From the NCBI GenBank assembly GCA_046726315.1, contig JBKPAG010000002.1:1-64000 (forward strand): 64,000 nucleotides of DNA, written 5' to 3'. This document shows positions 26,723 to 36,354 of this stretch, in pieces. This DNA comes from JACVRX01 sp046726315 (GTDB lineage Bacteria; Actinomycetota; Actinomycetes; Jiangellales; Jiangellaceae). Position 1 is the stretch's first letter, and each line of letters begins with the position of its first letter. The notes beneath the pieces are model-generated. The model made no database searches and was not told the DNA's origin. It saw only the letters and a program-made list of their open reading frames with translations. Both the position numbers and the translations under genes were made by a program.

Positions 26723-27880
26723 ATGGCCGACCTGCCAGTACCCTCGTCCAGCGTGACACTGCGGTTGCGCGCGATCTCGCCGGACGAGCACCTCGCCGCC
26801 GTCCAGGCGCGGCCATCGGTGAGCTTCTTGCAGACCCCCGCGTGGGGCAAGGTCAAGCGCGAGTGGCGCGCCGAGTCCGTCGGCTGGTTCCGGGATACGA
26901 ATCTGGTCGGAATTGGCCTTGTTCTCTACCGGCAGGCTCCGCGGCTGCGCAGGTATCTCGCCTACCTACCGGAGGGTCCGGCCATCGACTGGTCCGGAGC
27001 GGTCGCGGACGACGACCTCCCCGGCTGGCTGGACCCATTGGCCTCGCACGTGCGCAGCCGGGGCGCATTCGCAATCCGGATGGGTCCGCCGGTGGTCACC
27101 CGACGCTGGAGCGCCGAGACGGTGAAGGCCGCATTGGCGAATCACGGGGTTCAGCGGCTCGGTGAGGTAGAGCCCGACGTGACGTCGCCGACCGGAGTCG
27201 CCCTTGCCGCCCAGCTCGGCGCAGCGGGCTGGCGGCAGCCGCCGGACGAAAGCGGGTTCACCGCGGGTCAACCTCGGTACGTCGTCCAGCTACCGCTGGC
27301 GGGACGGGACGAAGACGACCTGCTCAAGGGCTTCAACCAACTCTGGCGCCGTAACGTCAAGAAGGCCGGTAAGGCCGGCGTGACAGTGGAACTCGGGCGG
27401 GCGGCGGACCTGCCGGGTTTCCACAGGCTCTATCTCGAGACCGCCGCGCGGGATGGCTTCACCCCGCGTCCCCTCGAGTACTTCGAGGGCATGTGGGAGG
27501 CGATGGCCGCCGAGGACGAGAACCGGCTGCGTCTCTACCTTGCCCGGCATGACCGCAGTCTCGTCGCCGCCGCGACCGTGGTCCGGGTAGGGGCGCATGC
27601 GTGGTACTCCTACGGAGCGTCATCGACGGCACACCGCGACGTCCGCGGTTCGAACGCCGTGCAGTGGCAGATGATCCGCGATGCCCTGGCCGACGGCTGT
27701 GACGTCTACGACCTGCGCGGAATCACCGACACCGTCGACGAAGCCGACCCGCACGCCGGACTGCTCCGGTTCAAGGTGGGAACCGGTGCGGAGGCCGTCG
27801 AATACGCCGGTGAGTGGGACCTGCCCATCTCCAGGGTCTTGTACGCCGCATTCGACCTCTATATGAAGCGCCGGAGCTGA
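26723..27880 (+). CDS. FemX/FemAB-family peptidoglycan aminoacyltransferase
   Basis: A 385-residue protein made of two GNAT-like halves. The first has FLQTPAWGKVKREW and LAYLPEGPAIDW. The second has GFNQLWRRNVKKAGKAGVTVE, HAWYSYGASSTAHRDVRGSNAVQWQMI and the end DLRGITDT...GLLRFKVGTGAEAVEYAGEWDLPIS, all typical of Fem proteins. These use aminoacyl-tRNA to add amino acids to the lipid II stem peptide on the cytosolic side, building the interpeptide bridge. The gene is followed after four bases by an alanine-racemase-like gene. ATG 26723 is used; GTG 26753 (VTLRLRAIS) is an alternative. Confidence 0.92.
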   Translation: MADLPVPSSSVTLRLRAISPDEHLAAVQARPSVSFLQTPAWGKVKREWRAESVGWFRDTNLVGIGLVLYRQAPRLRRYLAYLPEGPAIDWSGAVADDDLPGWLDPLASHVRSRGAFAIRMGPPVVTRRWSAETVKAALANHGVQRLGEVEPDVTSPTGVALAAQLGAAGWRQPPDESGFTAGQPRYVVQLPLAGRDEDDLLKGFNQLWRRNVKKAGKAGVTVELGRAADLPGFHRLYLETAARDGFTPRPLEYFEGMWEAMAAEDENRLRLYLARHDRSLVAAATVVRVGAHAWYSYGASSTAHRDVRGSNAVQWQMIRDALADGCDVYDLRGITDTVDEADPHAGLLRFKVGTGAEAVEYAGEWDLPISRVLYAAFDLYMKRRS

Positions 27881-27884
27881 AACC

Positions 27885-28916
27885 GTGCCACTGACCTTGT
27901 CCGTCGACGCCGAGGCCTGGCGTGAGCATTTGCGCTCGTTCGTTGCCGCGCGGCCCGGCATCGTTCCTGTCACCAAGGGCAATGGGTACGGCTTCGGCAA
28001 CGCTGTGCTCGCCACCGAAGCCAAGGCTCTAGGCGTTGACACGCTGGCAGTCGGCACCTATGACGAGGTCTCGTCCGCCACTGCCCAGTTCCCCGGTGAC
28101 GTCCTGGTTCTTTCGCCCTGGCGACCAGGCGACGACCGCCACCAGTCCGACGACCGGGTCGTGCACACCGCCTCGCGGCTGTCGGACCTCCGGGCACTGG
28201 CCAACAATGAGCATCGCCCCCGGGTGGTCGTCGATGTCTTGACCAGCGTGCGTCGGCACGGCATCACGCCTGCCCAGATCGGGATCGCGGTGTCATTGTT
28301 CGACCGGATCCGGTTCGAAGGCTGGGCGCTGCATCTGCCCCTGGCGGGTGGACAACTCGCCGAGGCGCGGGCCCTGGCCACCCAGCTCGCTGGCGCGGCT
28401 GGATCTGAACACGACCGGTTGTGGGTCAGCCACCTCGGCGCCGCGGATGCATCGACCCTCGCCGGTGATCGGCCCATAGAGGTCAGGGTGCGCATCGGAA
28501 CCGCACTGTGGCTCGGGGAACGGTCGGCGTTCCGCGCACGGGGGACCGTGCTCGACATTCACCCGATCCGGCGGGGGGAGCAATTCGGGTATCGCCAGCG
28601 ACGGGCGGTTCGCAACGGCTTTCTGCTCGTTATCGCGGGGGGTACGGCGCATGGCATCGCCCTCGAAGCACCCACACCGGCGACCTCGATCCGGCAGCGC
28701 ACCGTAGCCGTCGCCAAAGGTGGCTTGGAAGCGGTCGGCCAGGCCCTCTCGCCCTTCCGCATCGCAGGGAAGCAGCGGTGGTTCGCCGAACCACCGCACA
28801 TGCAATGCTCGTTGATTTGGCTCCCGGCCGATGTCAGCCCGCCCACCGTCGGCGACGACATCGACGTCGATGTCCGCATGACGACAACCACGTTCGATCG
28901 GATCGTCTGGCTCTGA
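27885..28916 (+). CDS. Alanine-racemase-like PLP barrel protein (fold type III)
   Basis: A 343-residue protein. The PLP Schiff-base Lys sits in VPVTKGNGYGFG near the N-terminus, and the TIM barrel continues with VVVDVLTSVRRHG and WVSHLGAAD. The C-terminal beta-domain is shorter and less like a true Alr: the catalytic Tyr motif of alanine racemase is not evident. It is tightly coupled to femX (4-bp gap), a pairing known in actinobacteria. A role in supplying or editing an amino acid for the cell-wall bridge is an inference. The start is GTG at 27885. Confidence 0.82.
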   Translation: MPLTLSVDAEAWREHLRSFVAARPGIVPVTKGNGYGFGNAVLATEAKALGVDTLAVGTYDEVSSATAQFPGDVLVLSPWRPGDDRHQSDDRVVHTASRLSDLRALANNEHRPRVVVDVLTSVRRHGITPAQIGIAVSLFDRIRFEGWALHLPLAGGQLAEARALATQLAGAAGSEHDRLWVSHLGAADASTLAGDRPIEVRVRIGTALWLGERSAFRARGTVLDIHPIRRGEQFGYRQRRAVRNGFLLVIAGGTAHGIALEAPTPATSIRQRTVAVAKGGLEAVGQALSPFRIAGKQRWFAEPPHMQCSLIWLPADVSPPTVGDDIDVDVRMTTTTFDRIVWL

Positions 28917-28940
28917 TCCGGCCGGACGTCGCGGGTGCGG

Positions 28941-30461
28941 TTAGCGGATGCGGCGCTCACCGCCGTCGAGCTCGTCGGCCATGCCGAGCACGGACACGCC
29001 GGTCGCAGCGTTCGCGCCACGGCCGATCATCTCGTAGACATCAGGACGTGACCGCCTGAGGTACCGCGCCCACCAGACGCCCAACAGGAAGAGCACGACA
29101 TAGATGCCGGGCAGAATCCACCGCACTGGGTCGTCGGGTGGAACGCCGAGCAACGTCGCGTAGTTCACCACGGCAAGGAAGACAGCGAATATCAACCCGA
29201 TCGCGGAAAGCACCGGAGCGATCACCCGCCGCCAGGCGTTTTCCCCCGACGGATCACGGCCGAAGAAGACGATCACCGCAATAGACGTGAGCGCGATCAA
29301 CGTCAGAACGCCAAAGCCGCCGGTGGTGCCGGCATAGAAGAACAGATACACAACCGGGTCCCAGCCTGCCACTGCATAGATCAGGATGACGGCCAAGCCC
29401 ACCACGCTCTGAATGATCGACGCCACCACAGGAGCACCTGATCGGGGAGAGGTTTGACCTAAAGCGCCGACGAGGACCCGCTCCCGACCGAGCGCAAATG
29501 CATACCTGGCGCAGGTGTTGTGGAAAGAGATCATCGCGGCGAGTACAGACGTGACGAAGAGTACTTCTCCGATCCTCACCCACGGCCCGCCGAGGGCCAT
29601 ATCGGCAAGCACGAAGATGGTTCCCGGCCCGTTCTCTCGGGAGAACGCGACGATCGCATCCGGACCGGTCGCCACTGACATCGCCCACGACGACAGCAGG
29701 TAGACCAGACCGATGATTGCGATGGACACGTACGTCGCGAGCTGAATCGTGCGTCGAGGGTTGCGCGACTCCTCGGAGTAGACAACCGCTGCCTCGAAGC
29801 CCACGAATCCAAGCACAGCGAGAATGAGAATCGCCCCTACGCCCGGCTTGAACAGATTCCCGATGGCCAGAGTGTCGAATGTGATGGTGTCGTTAGCTGC
29901 GATCCCAAGATAAGAGAAGGCGTAAATCAAGATGATCGAGATTTCTGTCAAAAGCAGGACTGCGAGCACCATGCCGTTGATATCGACGCGCAGGACGCCG
30001 AGCGTTCCGACGATGGCCCATGCCACCAGGGCGATGACCCACCAGCTCACCGTGATGCCGAACCATCTCTCGATGAGTGGGGCAGCAGCGGCACCGACGA
30101 TGCCGTAGAGCCCCACCTGGAGGGCGTTGTAGGCAAACAACGCCATCCAGGCCGCGCCAACACCGGCTGGCCTGCCCAGGCCGTGCGTGATGTACGTGTA
30201 GAAGGCTCCGGCGTTGGTGATGTGGCGTGACATGGCGACATAACCAACGCTGAACAGCGCCAGCAGCAGGGCCATCACGATGAAAGCGATCGGCATGCCG
30301 ATGATGCCGGTCACCGCGAAGCCGGTGGTGACCACACCAGCGACAACTGTCAACGGTGTGGCCGCACTCAGCACGAAGAAGACGACGGCTGGAACACCGA
30401 GTCTGTTAGAAGCGAGCGTGCGCGAAACGCTGTCGGCACCCAACCGGCTCGCATGGGACAT
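28941..30461 (-). CDS. APC-family amino acid/amine permease
   Basis: A 506-residue polytopic protein with about 12 TM helices. It has the APC signature near TM1 (GVPAVVFFVLSAATPLTVVAGVV) and the GFVGFEAAVVYSEESRNPRRTI motif of TM6 and the next loop, typical of amino-acid permeases. The start at 30461 has a strong ribosome site (AAGGAG, 8 bases upstream). The 29-bp gap to the GPP34 gene suggests one transcript. It faces a divergent copper amine oxidase gene, so it may import the amine that the oxidase degrades; this link is inferred from position. Confidence 0.92.
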   Translation of the reverse strand: MSHASRLGADSVSRTLASNRLGVPAVVFFVLSAATPLTVVAGVVTTGFAVTGIIGMPIAFIVMALLLALFSVGYVAMSRHITNAGAFYTYITHGLGRPAGVGAAWMALFAYNALQVGLYGIVGAAAAPLIERWFGITVSWWVIALVAWAIVGTLGVLRVDINGMVLAVLLLTEISIILIYAFSYLGIAANDTITFDTLAIGNLFKPGVGAILILAVLGFVGFEAAVVYSEESRNPRRTIQLATYVSIAIIGLVYLLSSWAMSVATGPDAIVAFSRENGPGTIFVLADMALGGPWVRIGEVLFVTSVLAAMISFHNTCARYAFALGRERVLVGALGQTSPRSGAPVVASIIQSVVGLAVILIYAVAGWDPVVYLFFYAGTTGGFGVLTLIALTSIAVIVFFGRDPSGENAWRRVIAPVLSAIGLIFAVFLAVVNYATLLGVPPDDPVRWILPGIYVVLFLLGVWWARYLRRSRPDVYEMIGRGANAATGVSVLGMADELDGGERRIR

Positions 30462-30490
30462 GAGGGCACTCCTTGAAATCGGTGAATTCA

Positions 30491-31117
30491 CTAATGAGGA
30501 CTGAGCGTCGCGTCGCCCACTGCTGCTTCGGTGTGGGCCAAGATATCGCGGAGGGAAACCGGCAGCGATGCCACAGCAGCCGCAATATTTCGCAACGTGA
30601 CGGCATCGCCGTCCCACCACACCTGCTTGGTCAGACCGGTCACCGCGACCAGCCCGGCCAGCATCGCATCGGAGAACTCCAACGAATCTCCCCGGCTGAC
30701 GAGCAGGTTGAGCCGATCTCCCGGCCACACCGCCATGTTGAGATCGGTCGGCACATAGCGGACGACCGTTCCCCACGGTCGCTTCGTCTTGCCAACTTTG
30801 ACATGACCCGCCCGGCTGAGGCGGACACCGACCCGCTCGACCGCACCCTGGGCGAAGAACGCGAGCCATGTCCTGAGGGAACGATTCTGCCGGTCCGCGG
30901 TGAGTTGGCGGAGAACCCGATACCCCAAATCGTCTTCCGGGACTGCTTGGCCGTCGATGACGTTCAGCGTCCCGTTTGCGACGTCGAGATTGCCGTGTAA
31001 GACCAGCTCACCCAACAGCGCGCCTGCGGTTCCGAGTCCCGCGGCTCGGGCCTGGAGCCTCAGCTTGCCGGTTTGGACGTCATGGGCAACGAAGAAAAAT
31101 TCATCAGCTAGTGGCAC
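30491..31117 (-). CDS. GPP34 (Golgi phosphoprotein 3-like) family protein
   Basis: A 208-residue, helix-rich protein of the GPP34/Vps74 fold. Family features are VPLADEFFFVAHDVQTGKLRL at the N-terminus, LGTAGALLGELVLHGNLDV, the basic hairpin region and the C-terminal LSLRDILAHTEAAVGDATLSPH-like helix. Eukaryotic members bind phosphatidylinositol-4-phosphate; many actinobacteria carry several copies of unknown role. The start is GTG at 31117, preceded by GGAGG; a GTG further upstream is possible. It heads the operon with the APC permease. Confidence 0.85.
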   Translation of the reverse strand: MPLADEFFFVAHDVQTGKLRLQARAAGLGTAGALLGELVLHGNLDVANGTLNVIDGQAVPEDDLGYRVLRQLTADRQNRSLRTWLAFFAQGAVERVGVRLSRAGHVKVGKTKRPWGTVVRYVPTDLNMAVWPGDRLNLLVSRGDSLEFSDAMLAGLVAVTGLTKQVWWDGDAVTLRNIAAAVASLPVSLRDILAHTEAAVGDATLSPH

Positions 31118-31519
31118 AGCGGCGACACCTCCCACCCCTCGTTGCCGATGCCAAGAAGAGTCGGACCTACCCAAGCCTCGTCGACCGTGCCGTCGCCATA
31201 CATGCCACCGGACACCGTCGCAGGCCCACCACCGCCAGGCAAGCGTGGTTCGCCAGTGCGTTTGGATGCCGGCCGCGCCTTGACTAGCGGCCGTTCTCCC
31301 GGTGTCAGGGTCAAATCCACGGCCGTAGTGTGTCGACGCGCACGGCGCAAGACAAGCCTTCCTCGCGGGTATGGCTTGGCAACACTAACGCCTAGCCTCT
31401 CGAGGGGCTGGCGGGGCCTCCCAAACGCGCATGTACTGTCCATTGATGCGACCGGTGACTGGGCACCGCTACGGACAATCGGTTTCAGTGTCCCGGGCGG
31501 CCGTGCGGAGAGGGATGAG
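31118..31519. promoter_or_regulatory. Divergent promoter region of GPP34/permease and amine oxidase genes
   Basis: This 402-bp stretch has no supported gene. It must hold the promoters of both divergent units. An imperfect palindrome AGCCTCTCGAGGGGCT (31394-31409, seven of eight pairs match) is the best operator candidate. The amine oxidase ribosome site GGAGAGGGATGAG ends the region. Stray open frames here have poor codon bias. Confidence 0.5.
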
Positions 31520-33508
31520 ATGATCATTGCATCACCGAGTAACTCCGACACCATCAGCTCGGCCATGGGATCGCACCCTCTTCAGCGGTTGTCCGCCCAG
31601 GAGATCCTGGCCGCCCGCGCTCTCTTGGACCGAAACGGGCTGATCACTGCCACGACGAAGTTCGCACTTCTGGGCGTAGAGGAGCCCGAGAAAACGACGG
31701 TTCTGGACTTCTCCCCGGGAGAACCCGTCGATCGCCGCGTGCGGGCTGTACTCCTGGACATCGCGACCGGCGACGCCCGAATCGTCGTGGCGTCGATCAC
31801 CCGGGGCGAGATTGACTCGGCGGTGGACGTAGATCCGGCTGTCGATGGGCAGCCTGCCATCCTGCTCGAGGAGCTCGTCACCGTCGACGAGATCGTCAAG
31901 GCAGACGATGGGTGGCGCAATGCGATGGCACGTCGCGGCATCACCAACCTGGACTTGGTGCGGCCATGTCCGTTGTCGGCGGGCAACTTCGGCCTCGCCG
32001 GAGAGAAGGGTAGGCGTGTTCTGCACGTCCTGTCGTTCCTGCAGCACCGGCCCGAGGATCATTGCTGGGCACACCCGATCGACGGCGTCGTTGCCTACGT
32101 CGATCTGATCAACCGATGTGTCATCGAGTTGATCGATGACGAGGACCTGCCGGTGCCTGATGAAGAGGCGAATGTCGACGACTCGGCATACACCGGCCCA
32201 CCTCGCACGAGCCTGAAGCCAATCGACATCACCCAACCGGATGGGGCGAGCTTCACGGTCAATGACGACGTGGTGTACTGGGAGAACTGGACCTTCCGCG
32301 TCGGGTTCGATCCGCGTGAAGGCCTGGTTCTCCACCAGATCTCGCTCCGCGACGGTGATCGCGTTCGACCGATCATATACCGCGCCTCACTCGCCGAAAT
32401 GGTTGTTCCCTACGCGGACCCGAGCCCAGCCCGCTTCTGGCAGAGCTATTTCGACGCCGGGGAGTATCTGCTCGGACAGCAGGTCAACTCGCTGCAGCAT
32501 GGCTGCGACTGCCTCGGCGAGATCTACTACTTCGATGCTGTCCTTGCTGACGGCGACGGCCAGCCGCGCGAGATCCCCAATGCGATATGCCTGCATGAAG
32601 AGGATTTCGGAGTGCTGTGGAAGCACACCGACATCTTCACCGAGTCGGCCGAGACCCGACGGCAACGCCGCTTGGTGATCTCCTTCTTCGTCACCGTCGG
32701 CGTCTACGACTACGGCTTCTATTGGTACCTGTATCTCGACGGCACAATCCAGCTTGAGGTCAAGGCCACAGGCGTCGTCTTCACGTCGGCCTACCGTAAG
32801 GGCAGCCGGTACGCCAACGAGATTGCTCCCGGCCTCGGCGCGCCGTTTCACCAGCATATATATTGCGCGCGGCTCGACATGATGATCGATGGGTTGACCA
32901 ACTCCGTCGAGGAGCTCGAGGCCGAGCGGGTACCAATCGGCCCGGACAATCCATACGGCAACGCATTTACCCGCCGGGTGACCCGCCTGCACACCGAGTC
33001 TGGCGGAGCGCGTACCGCCAATCCAGTGATGGGTCGGACGTGGCGAATCTTCAACCCGGAACGGACCAACCGCCTCGATCAACAGGTCGGATACGAACTT
33101 CGGGCCGAGGGGCAGCCGCCCCTGCTCGTCGACCCGGAGTCGTCCACGGCTCGGCGCGCCGCATTCGCGACCAAGCATCTCTGGGTCACTCGATACGACC
33201 CGGAAGAGCGTTTTCCTGCCGGGGAACTGATAAACCAGCATCCTGGCGGTGCGGGCCTGCCGGAGTTCACGGCCAAGAATCGGTCGATCGACGGCGAGGA
33301 CATTGTCCTCTGGCACACCTTTGGGGCAGTGCATTTCCCAAGGCCAGAGGACTGGCCGGTAATGCCAGTCGATTCCTGCGGCTTCACGCTCAGACCGATC
33401 GGCTTTTTCGACCGAAACCCCACCCTCGACGTCCCAGCACACCTCGGCCACCACTGCGCACCGGAAGCCGCTGCCACCGAACCACCGGAAGAAACCCGCG
33501 CCGGCTGA
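31520..33508 (+). CDS. Copper-containing primary-amine oxidase
   Basis: A 662-residue topaquinone (TPQ) amine oxidase, close to Arthrobacter AGAO in layout. It oxidises primary amines to aldehydes with release of NH3 and H2O2. The catalytic base D312 (YFDAGEY), the TPQ precursor Y396, and copper ligands H444/H446 (FHQHIY) and H605 (VHFPRPEDW) are all present. Unusually, the residue before Y396 is Val (TVGVYDYGF) where the family has Asn (NYD/E). The start ATG 31520 has GGAGAGGG upstream. An open frame back to 31142 lacks family sequence. No signal peptide is seen, so it is probably cytosolic. Confidence 0.96.
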   Translation: MIIASPSNSDTISSAMGSHPLQRLSAQEILAARALLDRNGLITATTKFALLGVEEPEKTTVLDFSPGEPVDRRVRAVLLDIATGDARIVVASITRGEIDSAVDVDPAVDGQPAILLEELVTVDEIVKADDGWRNAMARRGITNLDLVRPCPLSAGNFGLAGEKGRRVLHVLSFLQHRPEDHCWAHPIDGVVAYVDLINRCVIELIDDEDLPVPDEEANVDDSAYTGPPRTSLKPIDITQPDGASFTVNDDVVYWENWTFRVGFDPREGLVLHQISLRDGDRVRPIIYRASLAEMVVPYADPSPARFWQSYFDAGEYLLGQQVNSLQHGCDCLGEIYYFDAVLADGDGQPREIPNAICLHEEDFGVLWKHTDIFTESAETRRQRRLVISFFVTVGVYDYGFYWYLYLDGTIQLEVKATGVVFTSAYRKGSRYANEIAPGLGAPFHQHIYCARLDMMIDGLTNSVEELEAERVPIGPDNPYGNAFTRRVTRLHTESGGARTANPVMGRTWRIFNPERTNRLDQQVGYELRAEGQPPLLVDPESSTARRAAFATKHLWVTRYDPEERFPAGELINQHPGGAGLPEFTAKNRSIDGEDIVLWHTFGAVHFPRPEDWPVMPVDSCGFTLRPIGFFDRNPTLDVPAHLGHHCAPEAAATEPPEETRAG

Positions 33509-33720
33509 GAGGCGGAGCCGACGACTGACCCCCGCGCAGCATGCCCGGTCAACCGCATGTCACCGACGCCAGGACAGAGGGCTGGACGAAGGGTCGGCGG
33601 AGGCGAAAGAACGAAGCTCGGGAACGGCGCGTCCGCAAGATGAGTCAACGCGGTCTTGGACTGGCCTCCGCAGACCCATCGGCCAGCCCGCCACGGCAGC
33701 GGCATCCTGAATGGGGGCTG

Positions 33721-34899
33721 TCAACCAGCCCAGCGACCAGTGAGGAATGCAGCCGCCCAGACCGACATGAGCGGAACGCTGAGGGAGAGGTAGACCCATA
33801 GAACCCATCGCCGCCGTGCAGCAACGACCCCGAGGATGATCCAGAGCGGCCACCACAGCAACGTGGCTCGTGGGACGGAGAAGTACCAGAACGACGTCCC
33901 AAATGCCACGACCTGCAACCCGATCCAGGTCGCCTCGCCCCATCGGCGCCACATCAGCAATGTGATGGTCAGCGCGACCCCGATGATCATGGCGATGATC
34001 TCGCCGCGGAACATCCAGGCGAACTCCGGCGTCTGGGTACCGCCGAAAGCCGCGTCCCACGTGTTGGCGAAGGTTTCCCACGGTGGCGTGAAGTCGCGAT
34101 GCCACTCCTCGGCCTGGGCGTGCAGCCAGGCCAGCCAATCGCCAGTGGTGGCGCGGAGATAGAGCGTCCAACCGGTCAGCGGAATGGCCGGTACCAGCAG
34201 CCAGGGCAGATCGGTCCAGCGTCTGTCCCGCGAGGTGAGCCAGTGAACACCGAGTGCCACCGCCAGGAAGACCCCGCTGACTCGTACGGTGCACCCCCCG
34301 GCCGCAAGCAGCCCTGCCAACGCCCATCTGCCGCGTCGGGCCGAAAGCCATGCCGGAATCGCCAGCCCGAGGAACAACGACTCGGTGTACGGCGCGGCCA
34401 GGAAGACCGCCACCGGTGCGAACGCCCACATGATGACGGCGAACCGACCGGTTCCGGCGCCGCCCTCGAGATCTCCGAGCCGGGCCAGGGCGACGGCGGC
34501 CACGGTTCCGGCGGCGAACGAAACGATGAGGCCCACCAACACATGCCGGATCCCCAGTTCGGCGCCCATGGCCAACAACCCGGGAAGGGCGGGGAAGAAC
34601 GCCTCGTTCGGGACACCCGTCGGCTCACCGCCGTAGCCGTACAACGCGATGCCCCAGAAATGGTGGAAGTCCCACTGCTGCCACCGGTCCAGCAGCGGCA
34701 CGACCACTCCGTTGACGGCGAACAGCCAGCCCACCGCTCCAGCGACGACCCAGATGGACGCACGGCTGGCAAGCCAGGCCAGCACAGCAACGCGGTCAGT
34801 CGGGTGCACTCTGCGCAGGGCGGCCCTGATCCACTCGGTCGTGGTTGCCGGCGCCGAGCTCGCCACCTTGGGCGGAGCCGTCTCCTTTTCGTTGATCAT
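33721..34899 (-). CDS. PIG-V-like membrane mannosyltransferase
   Basis: A 392-residue GT-C membrane protein with about nine to ten hydrophobic helices. The first loop carries QQWDFHHFWGIALYGYGG, where the WDxxH motif is characteristic of PIG-V-type mannosyltransferases, followed by AFFPALPGL. APYTESLFLGLAIPAWLSARRGRW is another family block. It probably transfers mannose from polyprenyl-phosphate-mannose outside the membrane. The ATG at 34899 overlaps the stop of the GT87 gene by ATGA. The region 33509-33720 downstream holds nothing recognisable. Confidence 0.83.
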   Translation of the reverse strand: MINEKETAPPKVASSAPATTTEWIRAALRRVHPTDRVAVLAWLASRASIWVVAGAVGWLFAVNGVVVPLLDRWQQWDFHHFWGIALYGYGGEPTGVPNEAFFPALPGLLAMGAELGIRHVLVGLIVSFAAGTVAAVALARLGDLEGGAGTGRFAVIMWAFAPVAVFLAAPYTESLFLGLAIPAWLSARRGRWALAGLLAAGGCTVRVSGVFLAVALGVHWLTSRDRRWTDLPWLLVPAIPLTGWTLYLRATTGDWLAWLHAQAEEWHRDFTPPWETFANTWDAAFGGTQTPEFAWMFRGEIIAMIIGVALTITLLMWRRWGEATWIGLQVVAFGTSFWYFSVPRATLLWWPLWIILGVVAARRRWVLWVYLSLSVPLMSVWAAAFLTGRWAG

Positions 34900-36314
34900 G
34901 GCGAAGAGGCGGCTTGGGGACTCGATGAGACCGCCATCCGGCGGTGATCAACCGGGGTTGGCGGGTCGCCTGGCAGCGGCATGAATCGACGGACGGGGTC
35001 CAGCTCCGGACGGAGCACATCACGGACGACGAGGGCGCACAGCCAGCCCACGCAGGCAATCCGGATGGCCGTAGCCACGGCGTAGCCGCGCGACCCGATC
35101 AGCGGGTTGTCGGCGTCGTAGATCGTCGCGAGATGCCACCACACGGCTACGAAGTACAGCACCTCACCGGCTTGCCAGATCAGCAGGTCACGCCAACGCG
35201 GCCGAGCGAGCGCCGCCAACGGCAGCAACCAAAGCGCGTACTGCGGCGACCAGACCTTGTTCGCCAGCAGGAACGCCGCAACCGCCAGGAACGCGAGCTG
35301 AGCCAGCCGGGGCGGCTCCGGCGCGACCAACGCGAGCACGACGATCAGAGCGAGCAGCGCCCCCCCGAACAGGACGAGCACCGGGTTCAGGTTGTCCGGG
35401 ACCAGCCCAGGAGAGAGCTGTTCCAGGGCGTACCAGAGGGACCCGAAGTCGGCGCCCCGGTCGGCGTTGAAGACAAAGAACTGACGCCATCCGGCCGGCG
35501 CCCATACATAGACAGGCAGGTTCACAACCACCCACGCGACGACGGCCGCGCCGGCGGTGACGGTATATCGGCCAATGGCCCGTGGCCGGTCCGGCTCTCG
35601 CATGGCCACCAGGAGCATCGGCCCGAGGAGCAGGACTGGATAGAGCTTCGCTGCACTGCCGAACCCGATGAGCAGACCGGCCAGCAGAGGATGCTCACGG
35701 GTCCACGCCAAGATCGCAGCCGATGTCAGCGCCACCGCGAGCAGATCCCAGTTGATCGTCGCCGTCAACAGTAAGACCGGCGACGCCGCGACCAGCATGG
35801 CGTCCCACGGCCGGCGCGGAACTGTACGGGCGGTGGCGACGACGGCAATCAGCGCGGCGATGCCCATCAGCAGCGCAGTCACGTCGAAGAACCGGACACT
35901 CTGCGACCGCAGCGACTCGCCGAGATCGGTCCGGTCTGCATCGGTCAGCGCTCTCGCGACCACCGCCGAGACCTGTATCACCACGCCGGTCGCCACCGGG
36001 TACTCGAGGGGAGCATCCCGGTAGACGAGACCGTCGGCGAGCCCGCGCTCCCGGTAGAGGAGGGCGACATCGCTGTAGCACAGGCCAGTCCACAGCCCGC
36101 GGTTCTCCCGCCGCTCCCATCCGTCGGCGCGGCAGCCTGCGTCAGCGAGGACGCCCAGTCCCAAGACCACACAAGCGACCGCCAGGACGACCCGGACCGG
36201 TCCCCACCACCCCTGGCCGACTGCGGCATGGCGGCCCACTGGACCGCCCACGACCTCGCTGAGCGGCTCGACCAGGGGGTCGTCACGGCTCGGCAGCGCG
36301 ATCGGCGGGCTCAC
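34896..36314 (-). CDS. GT87-family membrane mannosyltransferase
   Basis: A polytopic protein of about 472 residues with the GT87 pattern: a long first loop with SDVALLYRERGLADGLVYRDAPLEYPVATG, then LLAGLLIGFGSAAKLYPVLLLGP and ANKVWSPQYALWLLPL. Similar genes lie next to ponA1 in Mycobacterium (Rv0051). It would move mannose from a polyprenyl carrier onto envelope glycolipids or polymers. I use GTG 36314; ATG 36371 adds 19 polar residues and overlaps the PBP gene by 17 bases. It is coupled to the PIG-V-like gene downstream. Confidence 0.85.
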   Translation of the reverse strand: MSPPIALPSRDDPLVEPLSEVVGGPVGRHAAVGQGWWGPVRVVLAVACVVLGLGVLADAGCRADGWERRENRGLWTGLCYSDVALLYRERGLADGLVYRDAPLEYPVATGVVIQVSAVVARALTDADRTDLGESLRSQSVRFFDVTALLMGIAALIAVVATARTVPRRPWDAMLVAASPVLLLTATINWDLLAVALTSAAILAWTREHPLLAGLLIGFGSAAKLYPVLLLGPMLLVAMREPDRPRAIGRYTVTAGAAVVAWVVVNLPVYVWAPAGWRQFFVFNADRGADFGSLWYALEQLSPGLVPDNLNPVLVLFGGALLALIVVLALVAPEPPRLAQLAFLAVAAFLLANKVWSPQYALWLLPLAALARPRWRDLLIWQAGEVLYFVAVWWHLATIYDADNPLIGSRGYAVATAIRIACVGWLCALVVRDVLRPELDPVRRFMPLPGDPPTPVDHRRMAVSSSPQAASSP

Positions 36315-36354
36315 CTGGGCGACGTTAGCCGCACACCCTTCACCCGGTGGAGGC

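Noticed and set aside
33541..33801. 86-codon plus-strand frame after the amine oxidase gene
   Set aside because: Basic, low-complexity product with no family pattern, overlapping the end of the PIG-V-like gene.
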